Below are positions 22,165 through 33,400 of a stretch of 64,000 bases of DNA, in pieces. The notes beneath the pieces are model-generated. The model saw only the letters and a program-made list of their open reading frames with translations. It ran no database searches and was not told the DNA's origin. The DNA comes from Purpureocillium takamizusanense (Eukaryota; Ascomycota; Sordariomycetes; Hypocreales; Ophiocordycipitaceae): the NCBI RefSeq assembly GCF_022605165.1, contig NC_063075.1, forward strand, positions 1,860,001 through 1,924,000, read 5' to 3'. Each line of letters starts with the position of its first letter. Positions within the stretch are counted from its first letter, which is position 1. Both the position numbers and the translations under genes were made by a program.

Positions 22165-25100
22165 ATGTACGGCATCAACGCAAATTACGACTCCACGGCC
22201 GCCACGACCGGCGTGCCCATCAATCCCCGTCACGATGCGCACGAGGAAGAGCTCGCGGCCGCCACCGCGCAGACCACCGATCCGACCAAGACGCAGGCCA
22301 CCTCCATCACCGAGGCCGGGGGCAACGACGAAAAGCTTGGATCCTTCCCCAACTCGCTGGGCAAGGACGACGAGGACGATTCGCCAGAGGCGGAGATGGT
22401 GCGCCGCACTTCCGTCGTGCAGGCCCTTGCGCGCTCGTACTCGCGAGCCTCTGGCGCGGCACCTGGCGGCACCGAGAATCCATTCTTCGCCGAGGAGGAC
22501 TCGCCCTTGAACCCAAACTCGGCCAGCTTCAGCGGTCGCGAGTGGGCCAAGGCCGTCGTCGAGCTCGTGTCGCAGGATGGTGGCGGCTTCCGCTCGGCTG
22601 GCGTCTGCTTCCAGAACCTCAACGTCCACGGCTTCGGCGCGTCGACGGATTACCAAAAAGACGTCGCCAACGTGTGGCTGTCCCTCGCAGCGACTGCACG
22701 TCAACTCACGGGCTCTGGCCGCCAGCGCATCGATATTCTGCGTCAGTTTGACGGCCTAGTGCACAAAGGAGAAATGCTGGTGGTGTTGGGCCCCCCTGGA
22801 TCCGGTTGCTCCACCTTCCTCAAGACCATTGCTGGAGAGATGAACGGCCTTTTCGTCGACGATGGGTCCTATTTCAATTACCAAGGTGAGTCGCAATCGA
22901 TTTACAGTGATTGGCTTCAATCGCACAATGACGTCGAGTCCAAATGCGTCTGGGGTTGAGATCGGGACGGAAGATGCCGTCTCGATCATGTGCCAGATCC
23001 ACGGGTGCCTGCTGCAGAAACGTGGGTGGGCGGGCCACCTGTGGAACATGGCAGCGGAACTTGCCGTGCCCTACCTACACCCCAGTCCAAACATACCTAG
23101 TACCCTTCCAAAGACGGCCCAAATAACACGGATCATTGGCTGACCTGGGATTGTCAATCGACTGCTATTAGGCATTGGCGCTAAGGAGATGCATTCGAAC
23201 CATCGCGGCGAGGCAATTTACACCGCCGAAGTGGATGTGCATTTCCCCATGCTGACTGTTGGCGATACCCTCACTTTTGCCGCCCGCGCCCGCCAGCCCC
23301 GCCAGCTACCCCAAGGTCTCAACAGGAATGACTTTGCCGCCCACCTCCGCGATGTGGTCATGGCCATGTTTGGCATTTCGCATACCATCAACACGCGGGT
23401 TGGCAATGAATACGTGCGAGGCGTCTCGGGTGGCGAGCGCAAGCGTGTCACCATTTCTGAAGCCGCCTTGTCTGGCGCGCCCCTGCAATGCTGGGATAAC
23501 TCCACCCGTGGCCTGGATTCCGCCAACGCTATCGAGTTCTGCAGGACGCTTCGCCTGCAGACGGAGCTCTTCAGCAGCACTGCCTGCGTGTCTATCTACC
23601 AGGCACCGCAGAGCGCCTACGATCTCTTCGATAAGGCTGTCGTCTTATACGAGGGTCGCCAGATCTTCTTCGGTCGCGCTGATGCTGCTAAGCAATATTT
23701 CATCAATCTCGGCTTCGAGTGCCCTGCCCGTCAGACTACCCCCGACTTCCTCACCTCCATGACGTCGCCACTGGAGCGCATTGTCCGCCCTGGCTTTGAG
23801 GGCAAGGCGCCGCGAACACCCGATGAGTTCGCCGCCGCCTGGAAGAATAGTGTCGAGTACAAGGCCCTGCAAGCCGAAATTGAGGACTACAAGATTGCTC
23901 ACCCCATTGGTGGTCCCGATGCAGAGGCATTCCGTGCTTCCAAGCATGCTCAACAGGCTCGCGGCCAGCGCAAGAAGTCTCCCTACACCTTGTCATTCGG
24001 CCAACAGGTCAAGCTGTGCCTGTGGCGAGGTTGGAAGCGATTGACTGGCGACCCCAGCTTGACCGTCGGCGCCCTTATTGGCAACTTTATCATGGCTCTT
24101 ATCATTGGCAGTGTTTTCTTCAATCTCGGCGATTCGACCGGAAGCTTTTTCCAGCGCGGCGCCTTGCTCTTCTTCGCCTGCTTGATGAACGCCTTTGCCT
24201 CCGCCCTTGAGGTAAGAACTGGCCCTCGCTCAGGGAATGTGAGATGAGGAACTGACAACCTATTCTAGATTTTGACATTGTATGCCCAACGACCCATTGT
24301 CGAGAAGCACAGTCGGTATGCTCTATACCATCCGTCGGCAGAGGCCGTCGCATCAATGCTGTGCGACATGCCCTACAAGATATTGAACTCGATCGTCTTC
24401 AACTTGACGCTCTACTTCATGACGAACCTGCGGAGAGAACCGGGGCCTTTCTTCTTCTTCCTGCTCATATCTTTCGTCACGGTTCTGGTCATGTCCATGA
24501 TCTTCCGCACCATCGCATCGGCTTCTCGCACCTTGTTTCAGGCGCTCGTTCCCGCCGCCATATTGATCCTTGACCTGGTTATTTTCACTGGTTTCGTCTT
24601 GCCCAAGCGCTACATGTTGGGCTGGTGCCGTTGGTTGAGCTATATTGACCCTCTCGGCTACGCATTCGAAGCCCTAATGGTCAACGAGTTCCACGAACGC
24701 AAGTTCGAGTGCAACCAGTACGTGCCAACGGCTCAGGCCCCAAGCCCAGCAGCCCCCAATTTGCTGTCTGAGTATGCCAACGTGGGTGGCAACAACCGGG
24801 TTTGCAGCGCCGTCGGATCCATTCCTGGCCAATCCTATGTCCTAGGCGATGACTACGTGTACCAGCAGTTTGAATACCAGTGGAACCACAGATGGCGCAA
24901 CTTTGGTATCGTCATTGCGTTCACCATCTTCTTCCTCATCTGCTACATGGTGGCTGCCGAGCTGGTGTCCGAAAAGAAGTCCAAGGGCGAGGTTCTTGTC
25001 TACCGCCGCGGTCACAAGCCCGCCGCTGCCAGGCACGCCGAAAAGAAACGTGACCCCGAAGCGGCAATGGCAAATATCGGACCCGTCATTACTGCTGAGC

Positions 25101-27171
25101 GCAGCCGTGGTCAGGTGGGCAAGGAGGGTGGATTGCTCCAGGAACAGACGTCTGTGTTCCAGTGGCATGACGTCTGCTACGACATCAAGATCAAGGGTGA
25201 ACCGCGCCGCATCTTGGACCATGTCGATGGCTATGTGAAGCCGGGGACCCTCACTGCGCTAATGGGTGTGTCGGGCGCGGGCAAGACCACTCTCCTGGAC
25301 TGTTTGGCGGACCGCACCTCGATGGGTGTCATTACGGGAGAGATGCTGGTGGACGGCCAGCCTCGTGATCGATCCTTCCAGCGCAAGACCGGCTACGTTC
25401 AACAGCAAGACCTCCACTTACAAACGACAACCGTCCGCGAGGCTCTCAACTTCAGCGCCATTCTTCGCCAGCCAGCTCACGTGCCGAAGGAAGAAAAGCT
25501 AGCCTACGTTGAGGAGGTCATTAAGCTATTGGAAATGGACGAATATGCCGACGCCGTCGTTGGCGTTCCTGGCGAAGGCCTTAACGTTGAGCAGCGCAAG
25601 CGTCTTACAATCGGCGTGGAGCTCGCTGCCAAGCCCCCCCTACTGCTTTTCGTTGACGAACCCACCTCCGGTCTTGATTCGCAAACGTCTTGGGCAATTC
25701 TGGATCTCCTTGAGAAGCTGACCAAGGCTGGCCAGGCCGTGCTTTGCACAATCCACCAGCCTTCAGCAATGCTCTTCCAACGCTTCGATCGCCTCCTGTT
25801 CTTGGCAAAAGGCGGCAAGACTGTCTACTTTGGTGAGATTGGCGAGAACTCGAAGACTATGACCAGCTACTTCGAACGCAATGGTGGCCACCCGTGTCCT
25901 GACGAGGCCAACCCCGCCGAATGGATGCTGGAAGTTATCGGCGCTGCACCCGGAACGACTACAGACATCGACTGGTTCCAGACTTGGCGTGAGAGCTCCG
26001 AGTACACTGCCGTCCAAGACGAACTCGAGAACATCAAGCGCGAAAAACAGGGCATTGCAGCACAGACCGAGGATGAGGACCCCGGCAGCTACCGTGAATT
26101 TGCCGCGCCGTTCTCGGTTCAGGCCAAGGAGAACCTTTTCCGAGTCTTCCAGCAATACTGGCGAACCCCGGTATATATCTACGCGAAAACGGCGCTCTGC
26201 ACCCTCGTTGCGCTCTTCATCGGTTTCATCTTTTTCCGTGCGCCCAATTCTATTCAGGGCCTGCAGAACCAGATGTTCTCCATTTTCCAGCTCCTCACCG
26301 TCTTCGGTCAGATTGTTCAGCAGTCCATGCCCCAGTTCGTCATCCAACGCTCCCTATACGAGGCTCGCGAGCGTCCCTCAAAGGTCTATTCTTGGAAGGT
26401 CTTCATGCTCTCGCAGATCATCGTGGAGCTGCCCTGGAATAGCTTGATGGCCGTGCTCATGTACGTCTGTTGGTACTACCCTGTCGGCCTCTACCGCAAT
26501 GCGGAGCCGACTGACGCTGTCACCGAACGCGGGGCACTCATGTTCCTTTACCTCCTGATGTTCATGCTCTTCACCGGTACTTTCTCGACGTTCATCATTG
26601 CTGGTTTCGAGACCGCAGAGGCCGGTGGCAATCTCGCCAATCTCATGTTCACGCTTTGCCTCATCTTCTGTGGTGTCCTGGCCCAGCCGAACACCCTGCC
26701 TCGCTTCTGGATCTTCATGTGTAAGTGCCTACTTGCCTTCTGCCGCGGCCTCGAACCATTGTTTTCTCTGACAGCAAGCTTCCAGATCGCGTATCGCCGT
26801 TCACATATTTGGTCAGCGGTCTTTTATCAACAGGCGTGGCCAACACAAACGTTATTTGCGCCGACAACGAACTGCTGCATTTCTCGCCGCCTTCGGGAAA
26901 GACTTGCGGCGAGTACATGTCCACGTACATCAAAGTCTTTGGTGGCAGCTTGGAAGACAAGAACGCAACCTCGGAGTGCTCATACTGCCCCATCTCAGAG
27001 ACGAACAAGTTCTTGGAGGGAGTCAGCAGCAACTACGATGACAGGTGGCGCAACTTTGGCATCCTGTGGGCCTTTGTTGTGTTCAACATTTTTGCCGCAC
27101 TCTTTGTGTACTGGCTGGCACGAGTGCCCAAGAAGAACCTTGGCAACGAGAAGAAGAAGAAGAAGGAGTAG
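22165..27171 (+). CDS. PDR/CDR-type full-size ABC multidrug transporter (ABCG)
   Basis: Predicted 1532 residues in four exons: 22165-22885, 23172-24211, 24269-26720 and 26786-27171. The arrangement is the reverse topology of the pleiotropic drug resistance family: NBD1-TMD1-NBD2-TMD2. NBD1 has the fungal degenerate Walker [13 protein letters not shown] (cysteine for lysine, about residue 210), a canonical signature VSGGERKRV and a degenerate Walker B ([12 protein letters not shown]). NBD2 has the canonical Walker [13 protein letters not shown] (about 923), a degenerate signature [12 protein letters not shown] and Walker [16 protein letters not shown]. This complementary asymmetry is characteristic of Pdr5/Cdr1 relatives. 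TMD1 and TMD2 each carry about six hydrophobic segments, with the large cysteine-containing external loop before the last one. It ends in a lysine-rich tail. Likely plasma-membrane efflux of hydrophobic toxins; substrate unknown. It converges on an FAD monooxygenase. Confidence 0.95.
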
Positions 27172-27760
27172 CTAGCCCCCGCGACTCCTTCGAGTATTCT
27201 CTTACTTGTGCTTTCTCTTTTACAGACTCGTCCATCTCCTCACGAGTCTTGAACATCTTGTTTAGCGGAACCTGCGGCTGTGGTGCGCTACACTGAGTCC
27301 TGCAGGTTTCGCTGTCATTTAATCATGTTGCATTGGGTCGCGGAGTTGAACTCTCGCCACGCTCCAGTCCACGTCATAGATACGACTGGGCCCGGTCACT
27401 TCCTATTTGTTGCAAATTACAGCCGGTACATTTATACGTACAGAAGACTGGGTGTCGGATCAGAATAGAGTGGTACATAATGTAAAATTAGATTTTTGTC
27501 AGTTTCGGGAAAGCGATGCTCCCAATACGGTGCTGCATTGAATGGTGCCCAGGCAGGATCGTGTCACGAGGCAACCGTATATGAAGAAACACTGCCGTAA
27601 CCTTTTCCTGTACGTATTCTTATGTAAATTCTTCCCCATACGAGCGACTCCAAACATCACACGCTGTATTGAGTCTACCCATAGATGCGCTTCTAGCGGG
27701 TTAAAATCCCCCAAAGCATCATGGGAGTATCATGTCCCAGCCATAAACAACTGGGCCGGC
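27172..27760. other. Convergent 3' flank of ABC transporter and monooxygenase
   Basis: These 589 bases separate two converging stop codons and should hold both 3' UTRs and polyadenylation sites. No coding frame of interest is visible. Confidence 0.5.
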
Positions 27761-29459
27761 TTATCGAGCACGCAAGCCCTCTCCAAGACCAACTCTCATG
27801 TCCAAAGGCTCACTGCCAGATTGGGCCGGGCTGTTGCGCGTGTCCAAGGCGCCGGATGCGACGAGCCGGGCAAATTCACGCTCTGCCTCCTCGTCGGCTT
27901 TATACAGCAGCAGAAACTTGATGCAGCGCGAATCGATCCAAGGCCAGTCGCTGATGCACGTCTCCTCGTCGTAGTCGTAGGTCCCGTCACTCCGGATATG
28001 CTGCGCGTCCTCGTCGGGCATGTGGCTAATCTCACCTGCCGCCCTCGAGTATTTGGCCACGCGCAGGCGGCGTTGGTGGCGAAGCCCCTCGTAGGCATCC
28101 AGGACAACACGGGCGTAGTCCCTTGGTGCGCTGTTGGCATGCATGCCGCCCCCCTGGATATCAACGTTACTATTCACGTGCTCCGTCATGCGGCCGAGCA
28201 GCGTGCCCAACACGAATCCGTCCTCGGCGCACATGGCGGCCCCCTGTCCGAGGTAGGGCAGCATATAATGCGCCGCATCACCCATGAGGGTTACATTGCC
28301 GCGCGACCAGAACGGCGGGTCCTGCACCTTGAGCAGCTGGAAGCGGGCCACCCCGTCCGCGGTGCCCATTAGTTCCTGCAGCGCGGGATCCCAGTCGGCG
28401 AACCTCTGGCGCAGCAGCGCGAGGCTGTCGCCCTCCTCGGTCCTGGCGTTGAGGTCGTCGTCGATGACGGACACGACCAGGTTGTATACCGAGCCGCCCC
28501 GGAGGCTGTAGAAGACGATCTGGATGTCGGCGCCGAGCCAGAAGAGGCATTTCGAGGGCTGGTTGATCGCCTTGGCGGCCTCGGGGGAGAGTTTGGCGAC
28601 CTGCTCCGGGGTGAAGAGGGCTCGGTATGCCAAAGACTCGTCGTTTTCGGTCTCTATCGTGGGGTGCATGACGGATCGGACCACCGATTTGACTCCTAGG
28701 GTTCCGGGCTTGATGTTAGACAAAGAGCCGTTTCCAACGCAAAACATACAGACTGTGAACCTCGACGTACCGTCACAGCCAACAATGACATCCCCATGAA
28801 CGACGTCTCCGTTGCTCAGCCGCGCCACGGTCTTGTCAAAGTCAAGGTCCTCGACCTCGCACCCGAACATGAACTTGACTCCCAAGTTGCACGCCTCGGT
28901 ATACAGCACATTCATGTAATCGACGCGATGGGCGAGCCTGTTTTGTTACAATTTGCCCATCAGCTACCCGGACGGTCAATACGCGCACACGACGGACCAC
29001 CACCTGCCAGACGCGAAGGGGGGGAAGGAACATGAACCCACAGCCACGGGGAGCCATATCGCTCGCGATAGTTGGTAAAGTCTCGCTCGTTGATGACTTT
29101 CCCGTCGGAATAGTTCATCGTTATCGTGCCTGTCGATGGGCCGTGCGAGAGCCTGATGAGCTGATCCAGCAGGCCCAGCTTTTGCATCACGCGAGCGGCA
29201 TTGCAAGGGATTTGAATGCCGTTGCCAATCTATCGTGGGGGGTAGGCATGCTCGTTAGGAAACAAAAAGCCTTCGGGCATATTTTCAGTCCCCCTAAGGG
29301 ACGGGGGAGTTCATCGGATGGGAGTAGTGGGTGTACCTGGCTATTCGATGGATATTTCTCGACGACAGTGACCTTGACGTCCTTGTACCGGGCCAGCGTG
29401 ATGGCGCAAGTCAGGCCGGCAATGCCAGCTCCCACGATGACGACGTTCAGCTCCGGCAT
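27761..29459 (-). CDS. FAD-dependent monooxygenase, salicylate hydroxylase-like
   Basis: Predicted 470 residues in four exons: 29459-29337, 29229-29042, 28937-28771 and 28695-27761; all phases join (0, 2, 1). It belongs to the class A flavoprotein hydroxylases of the p-hydroxybenzoate/salicylate hydroxylase family, which use NAD(P)H and O2 to hydroxylate aromatic or polyketide-like rings. Visible are the N-terminal dinucleotide-binding motif VVIVGAGIAGLTCAI (GxGxxG, residues 10-15), the DG motif in VIVGCDGVKSVVR near residue 157, and the second FAD motif GDAAHYMLPYLGQGAAMCAEDG near 296. No membrane segment or signal peptide. The substrate cannot be read from sequence; members act both in phenolic detoxification and in secondary metabolism. 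It faces a PDR exporter tail to tail, which suggests but does not prove a shared xenobiotic or metabolite role. Confidence 0.9.
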
Positions 29460-29929
29460 GGCGAATTCGGTCTCTTCAGCAGCACGAGGTCACTGCTTTT
29501 GATTTTATCCCGGTTCCGATGGTGTTTCTCTTCTTCTTATTTCGTATTTTTCAAGCGCGAGGGGGGGGCCAAATCCGACCGATGGTCCAGGAATCCCGAC
29601 TTTCCCCCGCCGTACGCGAGTAGACTATAGACTATATAAAGGCACAGTATACAACACGAGTCACACAAGAGACATTGCGGGAGCCGGGTCCAGTCGTTCT
29701 TCGAGGAAGCCGAGTCATACTAGTATAGCAACCACAGTGGAGATGACGATGCAAGGACGCCTGTACCCCGTCTATTGTTGTCCCATCTGGCGGCGGAGTC
29801 CAACACAGTCGAAGCCTGCTACGTACTACTAGACTACAATAGTGGAAACCATAAGATCAGTGCGTGAGGCGGCCCAGGTAACTTTTTTCAAAGTATTGCT
29901 ATTGATACAGCCGTGTTCAACTACCGTAT
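29460..29929. other. Upstream region of the monooxygenase gene
   Basis: Non-coding. It contains the monooxygenase promoter, with C/T-rich sequence on the minus strand near 29470-29560 and a TATATAAA box-like element at 29631-29639. No gene is seen. Confidence 0.45.
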
Positions 29930-30425
29930 CAACTTAGAAAGCTTGGCACTACCCCGCTCTTAAGTGAACCCGTATGACAAGGGATTTATTGGCTTAACTA
30001 TCCTAAAAACGATGACCCAATAGTGGGTCCGGCGGAAACTACTAAGAGGCATGCCTCTTAGTTAGCTATAGAAAAGCAATATAGTTATAAAATCTCAAGA
30101 AACTATTTTCCTATATAAATACACTAAAACTATATTAAATATAAGCAACTATTAATATATAATATATTTTATAATAGGGCTTAAAATAAGCCTTAGATAA
30201 GGAGTATATATATTATTAAATAGCTTATCTAAGATAAGTATAAAATATTCTATATTAAATTAATAGCTTATTACTTAAGAAGTATATAATTATATATTAT
30301 ATTATATAGTTAGTTTCTTATATAATAAATACTTATTTTGTTTATTACTATTATATTTATATTAAAGGGTAAAGAAAAATAAATAGGCTACTCATAAAAT
30401 TCACTTTATATTTAAAAACTGGCCT
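29930..30425. repeat. AT-rich island, probable RIP-mutated small repeat
   Basis: A sharply bounded stretch of about 0.5 kb is very AT-rich and TpA-rich inside GC-rich DNA. It begins with a moderately GC segment holding two inverted repeats: a 6-bp stem with a 4-base loop at 30014-30029 and a perfect 22-bp palindrome at 30041-30062. Further AT-rich inverted repeats follow at 30191-30202 and 30224-30238. No frame is open. This could be a decayed small transposon or solo LTR; I could not identify target-site duplications. Confidence 0.6.
30041..30062. repeat. Perfect 22-bp palindrome
   Basis: The 22 bases around the central GCATGC read identically on both strands (arms ACTAAGAGGCA / TGCCTCTTAGT). 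The symmetry ends at both sides. It lies at the GC-rich edge of the AT island, where it might be a transposon end-to-end junction or a protein-binding palindrome. Confidence 0.85.
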
Positions 30426-33400
30426 GCCGGCCGGACCTATTATCATGAGCTAGATATCACCAGAATACGTAATCACTATAAGTGTGGTTTACTATTGTCG
30501 TATACTGCGTCAGAGGCATAGGAGAGACATGACGGGCGGAACGCTGGAGAACCCCCCTCCCCCTCCCTTGCCTTGAGCGACCTCATCCACGACAGCGTCA
30601 GCCGCGTCGAGATTACGGCTTTAGTCCTGATTCAGAGCTTTCAGTACTGTAGTTGTAGTAAGTAGTACTGTAGTAGTAGTGCTCTCTCTCTCCGTGTGTG
30701 TGCGCGTGTGGTGTCCTGACATTGTTGGTCCCATTGGCGGTATTGTTGTACTAGGACCGAGTCAAACCACATGTCATCATCGACGCCACCAACCAAAATC
30801 CGGTCGGTCAGGCGCGCGAAAAAAGGGCAGGCATGAATGAGCCCCCTCGCGATGCGACTCTCCATGGCTCCCACGTGACGCTTCTCAAGTCACCACAACT
30901 GCGTCCTTGCGCTCAAGAAAGAAACATCGCCGGGCGGTATGCAGGTCTTATGCCCCCGGGCAGATGACGAAGGGTGCGAGAATGCCGCCGCATGAACGGC
31001 CGGTTGTCACCACCGCGGTTTCTGATCGGGATGACGGATGTTGGGTTGTCTCCTAATAGCAATGCTAGGATGGGTAGTGCTTCAGAGCTATGTGATTGAT
31101 CCGTGCCCTGCGCCGCTTGCCGGCCCGAGCAGCTCGACACGTAAGAGCCAAGCTTCTAGACTCGGAGCACAGGCTGCCCTGTAGTCACGTTAGTTAGTAG
31201 ATGCGATCCAGTCCGGGCTTTGTTGTCCAATGTCAACCATCAAGGGCATTGCATGATAGACCCCCAAGTGCGGAACGGGAATGTTGCAGCATGGACATTC
31301 TACGGAACCGACCGCCCGGTAGGTACTATAATAAGCCATTGCCTACTAATAATGTGCTGTGACTGATGCATAAACGCCTCGCGCGCCTGTCGTCCGTCCC
31401 TCAGCGCCCGCGGGCGTGCTTGCCGTTGACACTGGTATGTATGTGCAATGTCTGCTAAGGTAAGGTATTGAAGGTACGTAACTTTTAGTTGCCGTTGAGG
31501 CTGCCCCGCGTCCGTCATGCGCCAGGGTTGGTATGCGCTAGCGCAAAAAGCTGCGGTCTCACTACAATAAGTGTTTTTGAACTGAACCCGCCCTCGACGC
31601 TGCGATTGATACGACCACATAACTACCTCCTTACCTGATTGAGAGCATTGGCAACGTGAAGTGTGCATACGAAGTAGTAGAAAGCGTTGCCAGCAGATCG
31701 ACTGTGGTTCTGCAGGCATAAAAGATCAGTCAAGCGCAGGCCGTGTCGCGACTTGGCTGCATCTCACCCCAAACTGAGCATCGACATACATTGTGCAAAT
31801 CGGCGGCAACTAGGTCGTTGAGGATAAACGCAGTGCGGAATCACCCGCACCCACGAAACAAACGCCCGTGGGGTCAGCAAGAAACGGCCATTTGCCAATT
31901 CAGCACATAGGGTGACTAGCGCGCGATATCAATCTGAGAAAATTGTTGCGCGCCCAGGACTTGCCTTGCTTCACCGATGCCGGCCCCCCTCCCCCTGTGG
32001 GACGTCGTCTCGCATTAATTGGGGGGTTTCCGTCATCCAGTGTCTTCGACCGCCCGAGACACCAGTCGGCCAGTGTCGGCAGGCCCTCTCTGCAGGCTGT
32101 CCGTGACCTCGAAGAACAAAAAAAAAAAAGAAGGAATGGCAAGGGGCCCCTTCCCCTCCCCTCCCCTCCCAGGCGCTCTGTTGGAATGGCGAGCCAGCCA
32201 GGGACCAGTGCGCCACGCAACGTTGATGCAGAACGTTGGATGCCATGGATCCTGGCAGAGAAGAAATTCGAACTTGGCATCGACACCACCAAAAATACTA
32301 CGTACTGCGTACACTCTCGTCCTCATTGTGCTGGTTTTGATACTCGTCGTACGTACGTAGTATATGCGTATGTACTTGTAGGCTCCTTGTGCCCGTTAAG
32401 CAAACCCTAGTCTACGCTGTGCCGCGACAAAGATGGATGACGCGCAGCAACTACCGAGCTCAGCGGGGACGGCGGGGTGGTGGTGCTTGTGGGTGCAGTT
32501 TGACGCCTCGAGTGACGAGGCGTCAACTGCGGGTACTGACCTGTGTCTAGATTTCGCCTTGATCGCGATCGAGGCCCTGAAAGAACCCGTCTGGTATAAA
32601 CAAACAAATCGTCTCTCGTCCAAGCTTGCTCGGACCTTTGTTGTTATCGCGACGTGAGCGAGCGCGTGTCCGACGACGCGATGGTCTATTGACAATTGCA
32701 AGCCAGAAACGCGTCGCGCCCTCGGCGCCACTCAAGCCACCTAGGTGTTGGGCGGACCGATCTGCAACACGAATTGTATACGAAGTACGTAGTAGTAGGT
32801 GTGTATTGTCTGTTCGTTGAAGAACGTGCACAGCAACGCCCCAAACTGGACTGGGCCTTGGACGCCACGGCTTTTCCACAAAGACATCGCACGGCCCTCG
32901 ATGGCGCTGCAGCCTGCTGATATTAGCGGTCTGGGAAGAGGTGGAAAGGGACGATCTTGCGTTGATTGAATCGTGCGTGTCGATGCTTGTGCGTCGTGCA
33001 GGTAATGGTTATGGTTAAGACGGATCGAATGCCGCGCGTGCACGATCGTGCAGGCGTAAAGGATCGGCCTCCTATACCACGTGATACGGCGCCGCATAAC
33101 GTGCGGAAGACGTCGGCGAAGGCGCGCATAGGAAGTACGTACTAGTAGTATAAGCTTTCGAAGTCAGTAGTATAAGCTTTCGAAGTCAGACGCACGATCC
33201 TGGAAAGTGTAGACCAAGTCATCGAGCGGAAAGGATCGTCACCACGTCGCTCAGTTGGCCATCCGCCCTTCCGTTGAAAACCGCGGCATCTCTGTGTGCA
33301 TAACGCACTACGTACACGCCCCCGCTGAGGTTGGTCCTCCTGGGGCCCGCTCAGTAGCTCAGGGGAGGGTTCAGGACTAAAAGGGGCTAAGCGTCAGGAA

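Noticed and set aside
33330..33380. Possible tRNA (TAGCTCAGGGGAG like a D arm, GGTTCA like a B box)
   Set aside because: The two words are only a few bases apart, too close for A and B boxes, and no cloverleaf forms.
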